A model generated the notes under the pieces. That model was not told the origin of the DNA and did no database searches. It was given only the letters and a program-made list of their open reading frames with translations. DNA of 40,005 nucleotides from Opitutaceae bacterium. GTDB lineage: Bacteria; Verrucomicrobiota; Verrucomicrobiia; Opitutales; Opitutaceae. Every line of letters begins with the position of its first letter. Positions within the stretch are counted from its first letter, which is position 1. The stretch is from the NCBI GenBank assembly GCA_005792355.1, contig SXSC01000136.1:1-40005 (forward strand), written 5' to 3'. Below, piece by piece: positions 1-7,060 of the stretch. The position numbers and the translations under genes are program-made.

Positions 1-24
1 GTTCGAATCCCTCTCTCTCCGCCA
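1..24 (+). tRNA. tRNA-Ser, 3' end only
   Basis: The window opens inside a tRNA. Bases 2-8 are the T-loop (TTCGAAT), 9-13 the 3' strand of the T-stem (CCCTC), 14-20 the 3' acceptor strand (TCTCTCC), 21 the discriminator G and 22-24 an encoded CCA. The implied 5' acceptor strand GGAGAGA and the discriminator G are typical of bacterial tRNA-Ser. The anticodon lies outside the window, so the isoacceptor cannot be named. Bases 25-219 downstream show no gene or clear terminator. Confidence 0.8.
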
Positions 25-219
25 GTTCTTCCGGCCGTATGAGAAATCGGTGGCTTGGCGCGCAAAGGGTCATCTCCCGGCGAGGCTCGGCGATTGGCGG
101 CAGTCTACCAAGCGCTTGTGCGACGGTCGGGGTGGATATCGATCATCTTGGTCAAGCTCACGCCGCCCGAAACTCGTCAAGCGCAGCGAGAATTCCGCGG
201 AAAATGTGAAAAATGCGGG

Positions 220-1737
220 CTAGTGCTTGGTGTACTCGTAACGATCGATGACTTTCCCGCTGTCGTACAGGAGGGTCTTCGGGTAATAGGCCTCATCAAA
301 AGGGCGGGGCCGCGTCGGTCCACCCCAGGTTGAACCTTCCCGACGCCCCCAGTGTCGGCGCGCCCAGTGCGGACCCCGCAACGGATCCCGGGTGCGGTTC
401 ATCCACGCGAGCAGTTCGTCGAGCAACCGCTCCCGCTCGGGTGCGATCGCCGGGTCGCTGATCCGGTTCTGCAGCTCGAGGGGATCCGCCGACAGGTCGT
501 AGAGTTCATCAGAATCGAGCAGGTTGATCACCAGTTTGAAGCGCCCGTCGAAGACGCAGCGAATCGGCGCGAACGCACCAAAGCCGTCGTGGTCGATCTC
601 GAAGCGGTTGAATTCCAAGAAAACAAAATCATTGGTGCGCTGGGCGGGGTTGCGCAGCTGCGTCAGCAGCGAGCGCCCCTGGAGGATGTCCGGCACCGCC
701 ATCCCGAAGTAGTCGAGCAACGTTGGCACCAGATCGATGTGCGATATCGGCGCCTTGGATACCGCTCCCACCGGGGCCAGGCCCGGCCAACGGACGATGA
801 ACGGAATGCGGACGATTTCCTCATACATGCAGGGGCCTTTGCCGAACAGGCCATGGCTGCCGAACATGTCACCGTGGTCGCTGGTATGGATGACGAGCGC
901 CGCCGGCGTTTCGGCATCGATCGTCTCCAGCACCCGGCCCACCTGGGAATCGCAAAAGCTGTTGCACCCAAAATGCCGCGGATGGCGCAGGTGGGCCTTG
1001 TCTCCGGCACGGACCAACTGGGACCGGTGGGAGGCCGTGTGCCGGGCCCATTCCCGCTGCGAGCCTGGTTTGTCCGCCAGCGGGTCGTCCGCATTGGGCA
1101 CGGGGAAGAGGAAATCATTGAACGCGCTGGCGTAGGGTTCGGGCGCGATGAACGGGTGGTGCGGTTCGTCGATCGACACGACCAGCAGAAAATCGCGATC
1201 GCGATGAGCGCGGATAAATTCCCGCGCCCGTTCGGCAATTCGCCAGGCATGCGTGAACTCGGCCGTGATGCCGTGCGCCGCCACGTCCGGCGCATCCAGC
1301 ACTCGTCGCGACAGCGCCCGCGCGGCGTCGTCCGGCAGCGACTCCAGGTAGTTACGGCCGTCCATCCAATAGGCCGGGTCCCAACCCGGCGGACAACGTC
1401 CGTCACCAAAGTAATCGCTGCCGTCCAGATGCCATTTGCCGATGTAACCGGTGGCGAAGCCGCCGTCGCGCAGCCGCTGGCCCAGCGTGGGAAGATCCAG
1501 ATGGGGAGCCATGTCGTTGCCGAGGACGCCGTTGCTGTGGGGATAGAGGCCGGTGAGCAGCGCCGATCGCGCCGGCCCGCAGACCGGCGCACAGGTGTAG
1601 GCGCCGTCGAACCGCACGCCTTGCGCGGCCAGCCGGTCGATGAGCGGAGTGCCCAGCGCCAAATCCGGGCGGTAGCAACCAACACAATTGGCGCCCTGGG
1701 TATCGATGAGGAAGAGAACGGTTTGTCGTTTAGCCAT
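220..1737 (-). CDS. Sulfatase (S1 type), predicted cytoplasmic
   Basis: A sulfatase hydrolyses sulfate esters with a formylglycine made from a Cys in C-x-P-x-R. Here the motif is C53-G-P-A-R followed by SALLTG. An N-terminal metal-site segment (IDTQG near residue 11), GKWHLDG near residue 105 and a HTSDHGDMFG segment further on complete the fold. Length is 505 residues, normal for the family. The start chosen is the ATG at 1737; an in-frame GTG 39 bases upstream would add 13 polar residues. Unlike every other sulfatase in the window, it has no hydrophobic leader: the protein starts MAKRQTVLFL directly in the first beta strand. It lies downstream of the AraC regulator and symporter on the same strand, separated by a repeat-bearing 284-base gap. 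Cytoplasmic desulfation of an imported small sugar is my inference. The second metal-site Asp is Thr here, as in some sulfatase subgroups. Confidence 0.9.
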   Translation of the reverse strand: MAKRQTVLFLIDTQGANCVGCYRPDLALGTPLIDRLAAQGVRFDGAYTCAPVCGPARSALLTGLYPHSNGVLGNDMAPHLDLPTLGQRLRDGGFATGYIGKWHLDGSDYFGDGRCPPGWDPAYWMDGRNYLESLPDDAARALSRRVLDAPDVAAHGITAEFTHAWRIAERAREFIRAHRDRDFLLVVSIDEPHHPFIAPEPYASAFNDFLFPVPNADDPLADKPGSQREWARHTASHRSQLVRAGDKAHLRHPRHFGCNSFCDSQVGRVLETIDAETPAALVIHTSDHGDMFGSHGLFGKGPCMYEEIVRIPFIVRWPGLAPVGAVSKAPISHIDLVPTLLDYFGMAVPDILQGRSLLTQLRNPAQRTNDFVFLEFNRFEIDHDGFGAFAPIRCVFDGRFKLVINLLDSDELYDLSADPLELQNRISDPAIAPERERLLDELLAWMNRTRDPLRGPHWARRHWGRREGSTWGGPTRPRPFDEAYYPKTLLYDSGKVIDRYEYTKH

Positions 1738-1801
1738 TGGAAGTGAACGGGTCGAAATTTCGTACCGGGCCACCACGCGATGGCGGCGACGACCAAGCGT
1801 C

Positions 1802-1997
1802 GCCCTCCGATCTGAAGCACGTGTTTCGGAGGGCTGCGCTTCGTCGCAGCCGCGGGACGCTGCCCGATCCCCGGGATCGTAGTGAGATCCGCATAAGGTG
1901 CGGGCTCCGTCGGCGCCGCGGAACGGGAAAGCGGCTGCGACGGCGCCGTTTCGACCAGCACAAGGCGCCGAGCCCGTCGAGGGGCGCAGCCCTCCGA
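1802..1997. repeat. REP-like palindromic repeat, left copy
   Basis: The gap between the AraC gene and the sulfatase holds short palindromic arms. GCCCTCCGA lies at 1802-1810 and again at 1989-1997, and its reverse complement TCGGAGGGC at 1826-1834. Bases 1826-1852 match 38835-38861 at 25 of 27 positions. Within that core GGCTGCG and CGCAGCC can pair as a hairpin with a six-base loop. It does not code for anything I recognise. Its position in a gap and its recurrence 37 kb away suggest a dispersed repeat family. Confidence 0.6.
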
Positions 1998-2021
1998 CTC
2001 ATCGATTTTTTCGACGCCGGC

Positions 2022-3098
2022 TCACTCATGGCGTGTATCCGGTTGGCCTGCTTCGACGGGCGTTTTGCGGATGGACTGGCGATACATGGTCGGCGTCCGG
2101 TGCGTGATGCGCTTGAACAGCCGGCAGAAATAAAACGGATCTTCGTAGCCGACCAGGCGGGCGACGCTTTCCACCTTGGTCTCGGTCTCCCCGAGGTATT
2201 CACACGCCTTGGCAATCTTCAGTTGGTTAAAAAAGCTCCGCGGGCCCTGACCGGTGTGCTTGCGGAACTGGAGCGTGAAATACGCATGGGACATGCCGGC
2301 GCTCGCCGCCAACTCGTGGATGCTCACGTGCGTGCCGAGGTTCTTGCGCATCATGGCGAGCGTGCGCTCGATTCGCGTCGCCGTTGATTCCTGCGGGGCG
2401 GAGCGATGGCAGATCTGCCCGAAGAGATCGCCCAACAACTGGTGCATCACCGAGGAGGCCTGCACGAGATTCTTGTAGGCCTGGCCCTCGTGGAAGACGC
2501 CGAGAATCTTTTCGAAGGCCTCCACGAAGCGCAGATCCGATTGGACGGCGATGCAGGTGTTTTTTCCACCGGTGGTCAGGACATCGTAATACTGCTGGGC
2601 GACCGTGCCGTTGAAATGGATCCAGTAGTAGGACCAAGGGTCGCCCGGATCGGCTTCGTAGGCGTGGAACTTGAAAGGCCGCAGCAGCGCGAAGGTGCCA
2701 CGGGTGATTCGGTGCCTGCCTTGGCTGAGATCGAGCGTGCCCGCCCCATCGAGGCAGTAGAGCAACGTGAACGCCCAATCCCCGTTGGCCCGGGACACCT
2801 TTTGTCCCTTGGCCCGCGGGAAGTAGCCAAGACGGCAGGGCAGCAAGGCCGCTGTCAGGGGCTGCCGGGCGGCCGATTCGACGACCTTGGTCGGCAACTT
2901 GAAGATCCGTTCACCCGGAAAGTCTTCACGACCGAGGATCGAGACGAGCTTGCGGCCATTGAAGTTGAAGACGCGCGTCTTGGCGTCGGCCATGTAGCCC
3001 TCGAGCGAGAAAGCCGTTGAATTCTGCGCCGGCAGCACGCGGGTGCGCGGCTTGGCGGACGTGGCGCGACTACGCTTCGCTTTGGGGAGCCTGCTCAT
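2022..3098 (-). CDS. AraC-family transcriptional regulator
   Basis: The 358-residue protein has an N-terminal sugar-sensing cupin-like half (about 60-210, including FTLLYCLDGAG and a WSYYWIHFNG segment) and a C-terminal double helix-turn-helix of the AraC/XylS type (about 250-345). The first recognition region is VSIHELAASAGMSHAYF and the second contains VESVARLVGYEDPFYFCRLF. It starts 10 bases after the symporter stop at 3109, so the two genes are almost certainly co-transcribed. A second possible ATG at 2993 would drop a basic 35-residue leader; the tight spacing favours 3098. By family behaviour it probably binds a sugar or sugar derivative and controls the symporter and sulfatase. The ligand is not visible from sequence. 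Confidence 0.9.
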   Translation of the reverse strand: MSRLPKAKRSRATSAKPRTRVLPAQNSTAFSLEGYMADAKTRVFNFNGRKLVSILGREDFPGERIFKLPTKVVESAARQPLTAALLPCRLGYFPRAKGQKVSRANGDWAFTLLYCLDGAGTLDLSQGRHRITRGTFALLRPFKFHAYEADPGDPWSYYWIHFNGTVAQQYYDVLTTGGKNTCIAVQSDLRFVEAFEKILGVFHEGQAYKNLVQASSVMHQLLGDLFGQICHRSAPQESTATRIERTLAMMRKNLGTHVSIHELAASAGMSHAYFTLQFRKHTGQGPRSFFNQLKIAKACEYLGETETKVESVARLVGYEDPFYFCRLFKRITHRTPTMYRQSIRKTPVEAGQPDTRHE

Positions 3099-3108
3099 GA
3101 CGACGGGT

Positions 3109-4758
3109 CTAGCCGGAACGGGAGAGTCGCCACAGCGAAAAGTAGAGGGCGACGGCGAGCACGGCGACCACCACCGAGGCCACGCGGAGGCCGCGCCAGG
3201 GCGTGAGATCCACGGCCACCACGGGCGGCAGGCCGGCCCGCGCGGCGCTCGACGTGGCGGCGACAGGGGCGATCTGGCCGGCGACCAGCATGAAGCCGCA
3301 GAGCAAGAGGGTGTTCAGGGCGGCGAGATGGAGCCAGTGGATGTGCAGCGACGAAATGTTGAAGCGGAATCCGAGGAATCCGTCGCCCCAGAGGCAGTTC
3401 AGCAGGATCGAGGTGAACACGCCCAGAATCATGGAGAAGTTGGCCGCCCAGGCCGGCACCGTCCGGCTGTACATGCCGATGACGACCACGGCGAGCAGCG
3501 GAAGTTTGAAGGCGGACATCACCTGCTTCATCATCGTGAAGATCCCCTCCGATGAGCCGCCCAGCAGGCCGCTGGTCACGATGGCCACGACCACGATCAC
3601 CACGGAGAAGAGCTTGCCCGCGCGGACCATCGCATGGTCCGAGGTTCCCGGCCGCATCCAGCCGCGGTAGAGGTCGACACTGAACATGGTCGAGACGCTG
3701 TGGAGGCCGCCGTTGAAAGCGCTGATCACGGAGCCCAGAAACACCGCGGCGAAAACGCCCACCAGGTAGGGCGGCAGCACGGCGTCGACCAGCAGCGAAT
3801 AGGCCAGGTCGCCGTTGCCAATGGCCGCGGGGCCGAACATTTCCGCGGCAATAATGCCGGGGATCACGAGGAAAAACGGTCCGAGCAGCTTGAGGCCGGC
3901 GGTGGCGAGAATTCCCTTTTGCGCCTCCGCGAAGCTCTTCGCGCCGAACGAGCGTTGCACGATCATCTGGTTGGTACACCAGTAGAACAGGTTGATGAAA
4001 AGCATGCCCGTGAAGAGCGTGTCGAACGGCACGTTCGATCGCGGCCCGCCGACGGGATCGATCTTCGCGGCCTGGTGCTGCAGCACGCGGGTCAGGCCCG
4101 CGAAAAAATCCCCGTCCCCCAGCTTGAACAATGCGAGCACGGGGATGAGCAGACCGCACACCAGCAGACCGGCGCCGTAGAGCGTGTCGGACAGCGCCAC
4201 GGCCTTCATGCCACCGAAGAGCACGTAGCAGGTGCCGATGATGCCGATGCTCCAGGCCATGAGCTGGAAGGAGGCCCGCTCGGAAATTCCCAGCTGGGTG
4301 TGGACATGGAAGATGGTGCTCATCGCCACGCCGCCGGAATACAGCACGAACGGCAGGATGTTCAGCGCGATGGCGATGATGAACACGATGCCCATGATCC
4401 GGCGCGACGTCGCGTCGAAGCGCTGCTCGAGGAACTGCGGCACGGTCGTGATGTTGCCCGACCAGTAGCGCGGCAGGAAATACCAGGCCATGGCGATCAG
4501 CGCGAACACCGGCACGACCTCCCACGCCATCACCACCGCGCCGTGAATTGACGCGGCACCGTTCAACCCAATCAGCTGCTCAGTCGACAGGTTGGTCAGC
4601 AGCAGCGCACCCGCGACTTGGATCCACGGCAGCTTGCGGCCGGCGAGGAAGTAGGTCTGCGAGTCCGAGTTGTCCATCCCCCGCGTGCGCCACCACGCGA
4701 TAAGCCCCACCAGCGCGGTGCAGAAGAGGAATGAGCCGATGGCGAGAGGTAAATTCAT
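3109..4758 (-). CDS. Sodium:solute symporter (SSS/SGLT family)
   Basis: This is an inner-membrane Na+-coupled importer, 549 residues from the ATG at 4758, with a long series of hydrophobic helices (about 13-14). Family-like stretches include SQTYFLAGRKLPW near the first loop, then NLSTEQLIGLNG, and later FAAVFLGSVISAFNGGLHSVSTMFSVDLYRG, which matches the conserved central region of sugar and inositol transporters of this family. An upstream in-frame ATG at 4782 would add eight residues; the later start places the first membrane helix at the N-terminus, as is usual. It is the first gene of a minus-strand set with the AraC regulator and the cytoplasmic sulfatase, which points to a small sugar, possibly sulfated, as substrate. 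The exact substrate is inference only. Confidence 0.92.
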   Translation of the reverse strand: MNLPLAIGSFLFCTALVGLIAWWRTRGMDNSDSQTYFLAGRKLPWIQVAGALLLTNLSTEQLIGLNGAASIHGAVVMAWEVVPVFALIAMAWYFLPRYWSGNITTVPQFLEQRFDATSRRIMGIVFIIAIALNILPFVLYSGGVAMSTIFHVHTQLGISERASFQLMAWSIGIIGTCYVLFGGMKAVALSDTLYGAGLLVCGLLIPVLALFKLGDGDFFAGLTRVLQHQAAKIDPVGGPRSNVPFDTLFTGMLFINLFYWCTNQMIVQRSFGAKSFAEAQKGILATAGLKLLGPFFLVIPGIIAAEMFGPAAIGNGDLAYSLLVDAVLPPYLVGVFAAVFLGSVISAFNGGLHSVSTMFSVDLYRGWMRPGTSDHAMVRAGKLFSVVIVVVAIVTSGLLGGSSEGIFTMMKQVMSAFKLPLLAVVVIGMYSRTVPAWAANFSMILGVFTSILLNCLWGDGFLGFRFNISSLHIHWLHLAALNTLLLCGFMLVAGQIAPVAATSSAARAGLPPVVAVDLTPWRGLRVASVVVAVLAVALYFSLWRLSRSG

Positions 4759-5149
4759 GGATGGGGAAAAGGCCCCTGACATCCGCCACCCGGCCGAGGT
4801 CAGGAAAGAAGAGAGGAAATTCGAATCAGAAGCTGAAACCTAAACGGGGATCACCATACGCGATGCCCGACGAGTCCGACATGGACGAATTCGGCGTCAA
4901 TCTGGACTTTTTGCATTCCGCCCGGGTCTGCCCCTCGCAAACTTGGCTGCCCGGGTGCCCCGGCGATGAGCCGCGGCCCTCGAACCGTGCAAACAAAAAG
5001 TCCAGCGATCCACGCGGAATGTCTATGGGCTCAGGAGGGCGGGACAAATACTATCTCCCCAGCAAGGCTGGCGGTTCCAGCCGCGCAATCTCCGCTCCAT
5101 TTCCTCTTCCCGCTCCCGCACCCAACGTTCCCCTTCCCGCAAAAACGTC
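4759..5149. other. Divergent intergenic region
   Basis: These 391 bases separate the leftward symporter operon from the rightward sulfatase remnant and sigma factor, so they should carry promoters for at least the symporter. I see no convincing coding sequence. The clearest structure is a 12-base inverted repeat (4902-4913 and 4994-5005). The octamer GCCCGGGT also occurs twice, about 30 bases apart, between the arms. No clean -35/-10 pair stands out. Confidence 0.4.
4902..5005. repeat. 12-base inverted repeat, possible operator or stem
   Basis: CTGGACTTTTTG at 4902-4913 is perfectly complementary to CAAAAAGTCCAG at 4994-5005, with 80 bases between. It lies about 145 bases upstream of the symporter start. 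It could be a pair of regulator half-sites for the AraC protein or simply a chance repeat. Confidence 0.35.
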
Positions 5150-5443
5150 ATGCCCATTTCCCAATCACTCCCTGCCATCCGGTCGGTTGCCTTGATTGCA
5201 CTTTGTTTGGCTGGTGCCACGCTCCACGCCGCCGAGGGATCGCGCGCGCCTTTCAACGTGGTGTTCAGCGCGATTGATGGCATGAACGCCTGGGCGGGGG
5301 GGCTGCGCGTGACCGCCTCTTTTCCCGTCTTCTTCGCCCCCGACTTCGTCCAAGACCAAGGCGGCAAAGCGGAAAAAGCGGAGCGCGCCGGCAACCCGGA
5401 CCTGACGATCCGGCCTGCCCGAGCGGCGGCCCGGTTGCTATAA
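5150..5443 (+). pseudogene. Sulfatase N-terminal remnant
   Basis: The 97-codon ORF begins with a good signal peptide (about residues 1-27, ending LHAAEG). It continues with PFNVVFSAIDGMNAWAG, which resembles the first strand and metal site of the iduronate-2-sulfatase-like protein at 17727 (YNVIFIAVDDLNDWVG). The second metal-binding Asp is replaced by Gly. The similarity stops at residue 50, next to a run of seven G at about 5294. No C-x-P-x-R motif or catalytic core follows, and the tail is a short polar stretch. I read this as the leftover of a deleted secreted sulfatase gene lying just before the sigma factor. A small functional secreted protein cannot be excluded, but the degraded metal site argues against it. 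Confidence 0.6.
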
Positions 5444-5474
5444 ATGTCCCGTTTATCGCATCCAACCTCGGTAA

Positions 5475-6065
5475 ATGAACCCTGTCGCGTTACATACTAT
5501 TGTTGTGACCCCTGATTCCAACCGCCCCGATTCGGCCTCCCCGCTCACGCCCGAGCGGCAGGAGGAGTTTGTGCGGCTGCTCAACGGGACGCATGCGCTG
5601 CTGCTGCGTTATGTCATGTCGCTCGTGGCCAACCGCCATGACGCCGAAGATGTGATGCAGCGGGCCAGTGTGGTGATGTGGAAGCGCTTCGGCACCTTCG
5701 AGTCGGGCACCGACTTTGTCGCTTGGGCCACCACGGTGGCGTTTTACGAGGTGAAAAACTTCCAGCGTGTCACCGGCCGGTCGCGGCTGGAGTTCGACGA
5801 TGAACTCATGCAGACGATCGCCGCGGAACGGGCGGCGGACGTGCGGCGGTGGTCGCCGCGAATGGAGGCGCTGGAGGTTTGCGTCGAAAAGCTCGATCGG
5901 GCCCAGCGCGCACTCGTGGAAGTGATCTACACGCAGGGCGTGGAAGTGGGGGAGGTCGCCCGCCAGCAGGGCCGCGCGCCGCAGACAATTTACAACCAGC
6001 TCAACTTCATCCGCCGCGCTCTCGCCGAGTGCGTGCAACGCCGGATGGCCGGAACTGCATCATGA
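5475..6065 (+). CDS. ECF RNA polymerase sigma factor
   Basis: A 196-residue sigma-70 family protein of the extracytoplasmic-function group. Region 2 (about 38-105) contains HDAEDVMQRASVVMWKRF, the core-binding and -10 recognition helix. Region 4 (about 130-190) contains VGEVARQQGRAPQTIYNQL, the -35 recognition helix-turn-helix. It resembles the sigma group described from Rhodopirellula and Verrucomicrobium. Its TGA (6063-6065) overlaps the ATG of the next gene (6062-6064), which implies translational coupling with the membrane anti-sigma protein. Their position immediately before a TonB receptor suggests that it switches on this locus. No clear Shine-Dalgarno precedes the start. A TATAAA at 5439-5444 is a weak -10 candidate without a matching -35. 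Confidence 0.93.
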   Translation: MNPVALHTIVVTPDSNRPDSASPLTPERQEEFVRLLNGTHALLLRYVMSLVANRHDAEDVMQRASVVMWKRFGTFESGTDFVAWATTVAFYEVKNFQRVTGRSRLEFDDELMQTIAAERAADVRRWSPRMEALEVCVEKLDRAQRALVEVIYTQGVEVGEVARQQGRAPQTIYNQLNFIRRALAECVQRRMAGTAS

Positions 6066-6979
6066 ACGACCCGACTCGCCACGAATGGCATCGCCTGTTC
6101 AACGCGGCGCTGAATGGCACGCTCACCACCGCGGAGCGGCTGCAACTCGCCGCGCTGCTCAAATCCAGCGCGGAGGCGCGCCAGCTTTGGTATCTCTACC
6201 ACGACAACGAGTGCGGCCTTGCCGAATTGAAAACCGCCGCGGCCTTGTCCGCCGCGGCCGTGCCTCCGGGGGGCGGGCCGTCGTCGCGGGGCACCTCGCC
6301 TTGGTTCCAATGGCGCTCCCTGACCGCCGCCGCGGCCGGACTGGTGATCGGTCTGTTCGGTGCGTCGGTGGTATATGGCCTCGCGATCCATCGCGGATTG
6401 GAGAAGAGAACCTCGCTGGCGGTTTTTGAGCCTGGTTTCGAAAACGCCCAACTGCCGCTGCTCCGAGGTGTGCCCCGGGGGACCGGGCAATGGGGTGGCG
6501 ATGCCGCGCAAATCGTGACGGGCGAGAACGGCGTGCCGCCGAAAGAGGGTCGGTTCATGCTCCGGGCCGAGCTTCCCGCCAGAGGCGCGTGGCGCGTGTA
6601 TCAGGTGCTCGACCTGCAATCGCTGCCGCCGGGCGGCAACCGTGAATCGCGCGAAATCGAAATCTCCGCCTCGCTCGCGACCGCCGAGGCGGCGGCCGCC
6701 GTGCGTCTTTTCGTTCGAGTGTTCGCCGTGGCCGAAGCGCCCGGTGAACTCGATGATGCCTGGCTTGACCGGCGGGAGGAGGCCGTCGCGTCGGTCACGC
6801 GAGGCCTGGAGGTCCCGCCCGGCGCGCAGGGGTGGCAGACAATAAGTGTGAACATGCAGGTGCCCCGCACGGCCCGCAGCCTCGTGCTTTTCCTGGGCGC
6901 ACGCATCCCCGACAAATCCGCGCGGACGTCGTCGATTTATTTGGATGACGTGCGTGTGTCGTTGGTGACGCCCCCGTGA
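6062..6979 (+). CDS. Membrane anti-sigma factor with carbohydrate-binding-like periplasmic domain
   Basis: This 305-residue protein starts within the sigma factor stop codon. Residues 1-60 form a short helical cytoplasmic part (HRLFNAALNGTLTTAERLQL) like the sigma-binding region of FecR-type anti-sigma proteins from this phylum. One membrane segment lies at about 87-109. Residues 118-305 are predicted beta-rich. They begin VFEPGFEN, include WRVYQVLDLQSLPPGG and WQTISVNMQVP, and end SSIYLDDVRVSL, a pattern familiar from CBM4/9 and related galactose-binding-like beta-sandwiches. No FecR or STN-interacting domain is recognisable. Role as regulator of the adjacent sigma factor follows from the overlap and topology; glycan sensing by the C-terminal domain is inference. 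Confidence 0.8.
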   Translation: MNDPTRHEWHRLFNAALNGTLTTAERLQLAALLKSSAEARQLWYLYHDNECGLAELKTAAALSAAAVPPGGGPSSRGTSPWFQWRSLTAAAAGLVIGLFGASVVYGLAIHRGLEKRTSLAVFEPGFENAQLPLLRGVPRGTGQWGGDAAQIVTGENGVPPKEGRFMLRAELPARGAWRVYQVLDLQSLPPGGNRESREIEISASLATAEAAAAVRLFVRVFAVAEAPGELDDAWLDRREEAVASVTRGLEVPPGAQGWQTISVNMQVPRTARSLVLFLGARIPDKSARTSSIYLDDVRVSLVTPP

Positions 6980-7060
6980 CCGACTTGACCGGCGTCTGCC
7001 CGTGAACGCGGACCAAGTCCGCACCGGGCCCGTAACGCAAAAACCACCAAAACCATTCTC

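Noticed and set aside
352..1746. Plus-strand ORF of 464 codons opposite the first sulfatase
   Set aside because: Arg/Gln-rich shadow frame; the sulfatase on the other strand has all catalytic motifs.
5439..5444. TATAAA as the sigma factor promoter
   Set aside because: No -35 hexamer at proper spacing, and it overlaps the end of the sulfatase remnant; too weak to list as a promoter.
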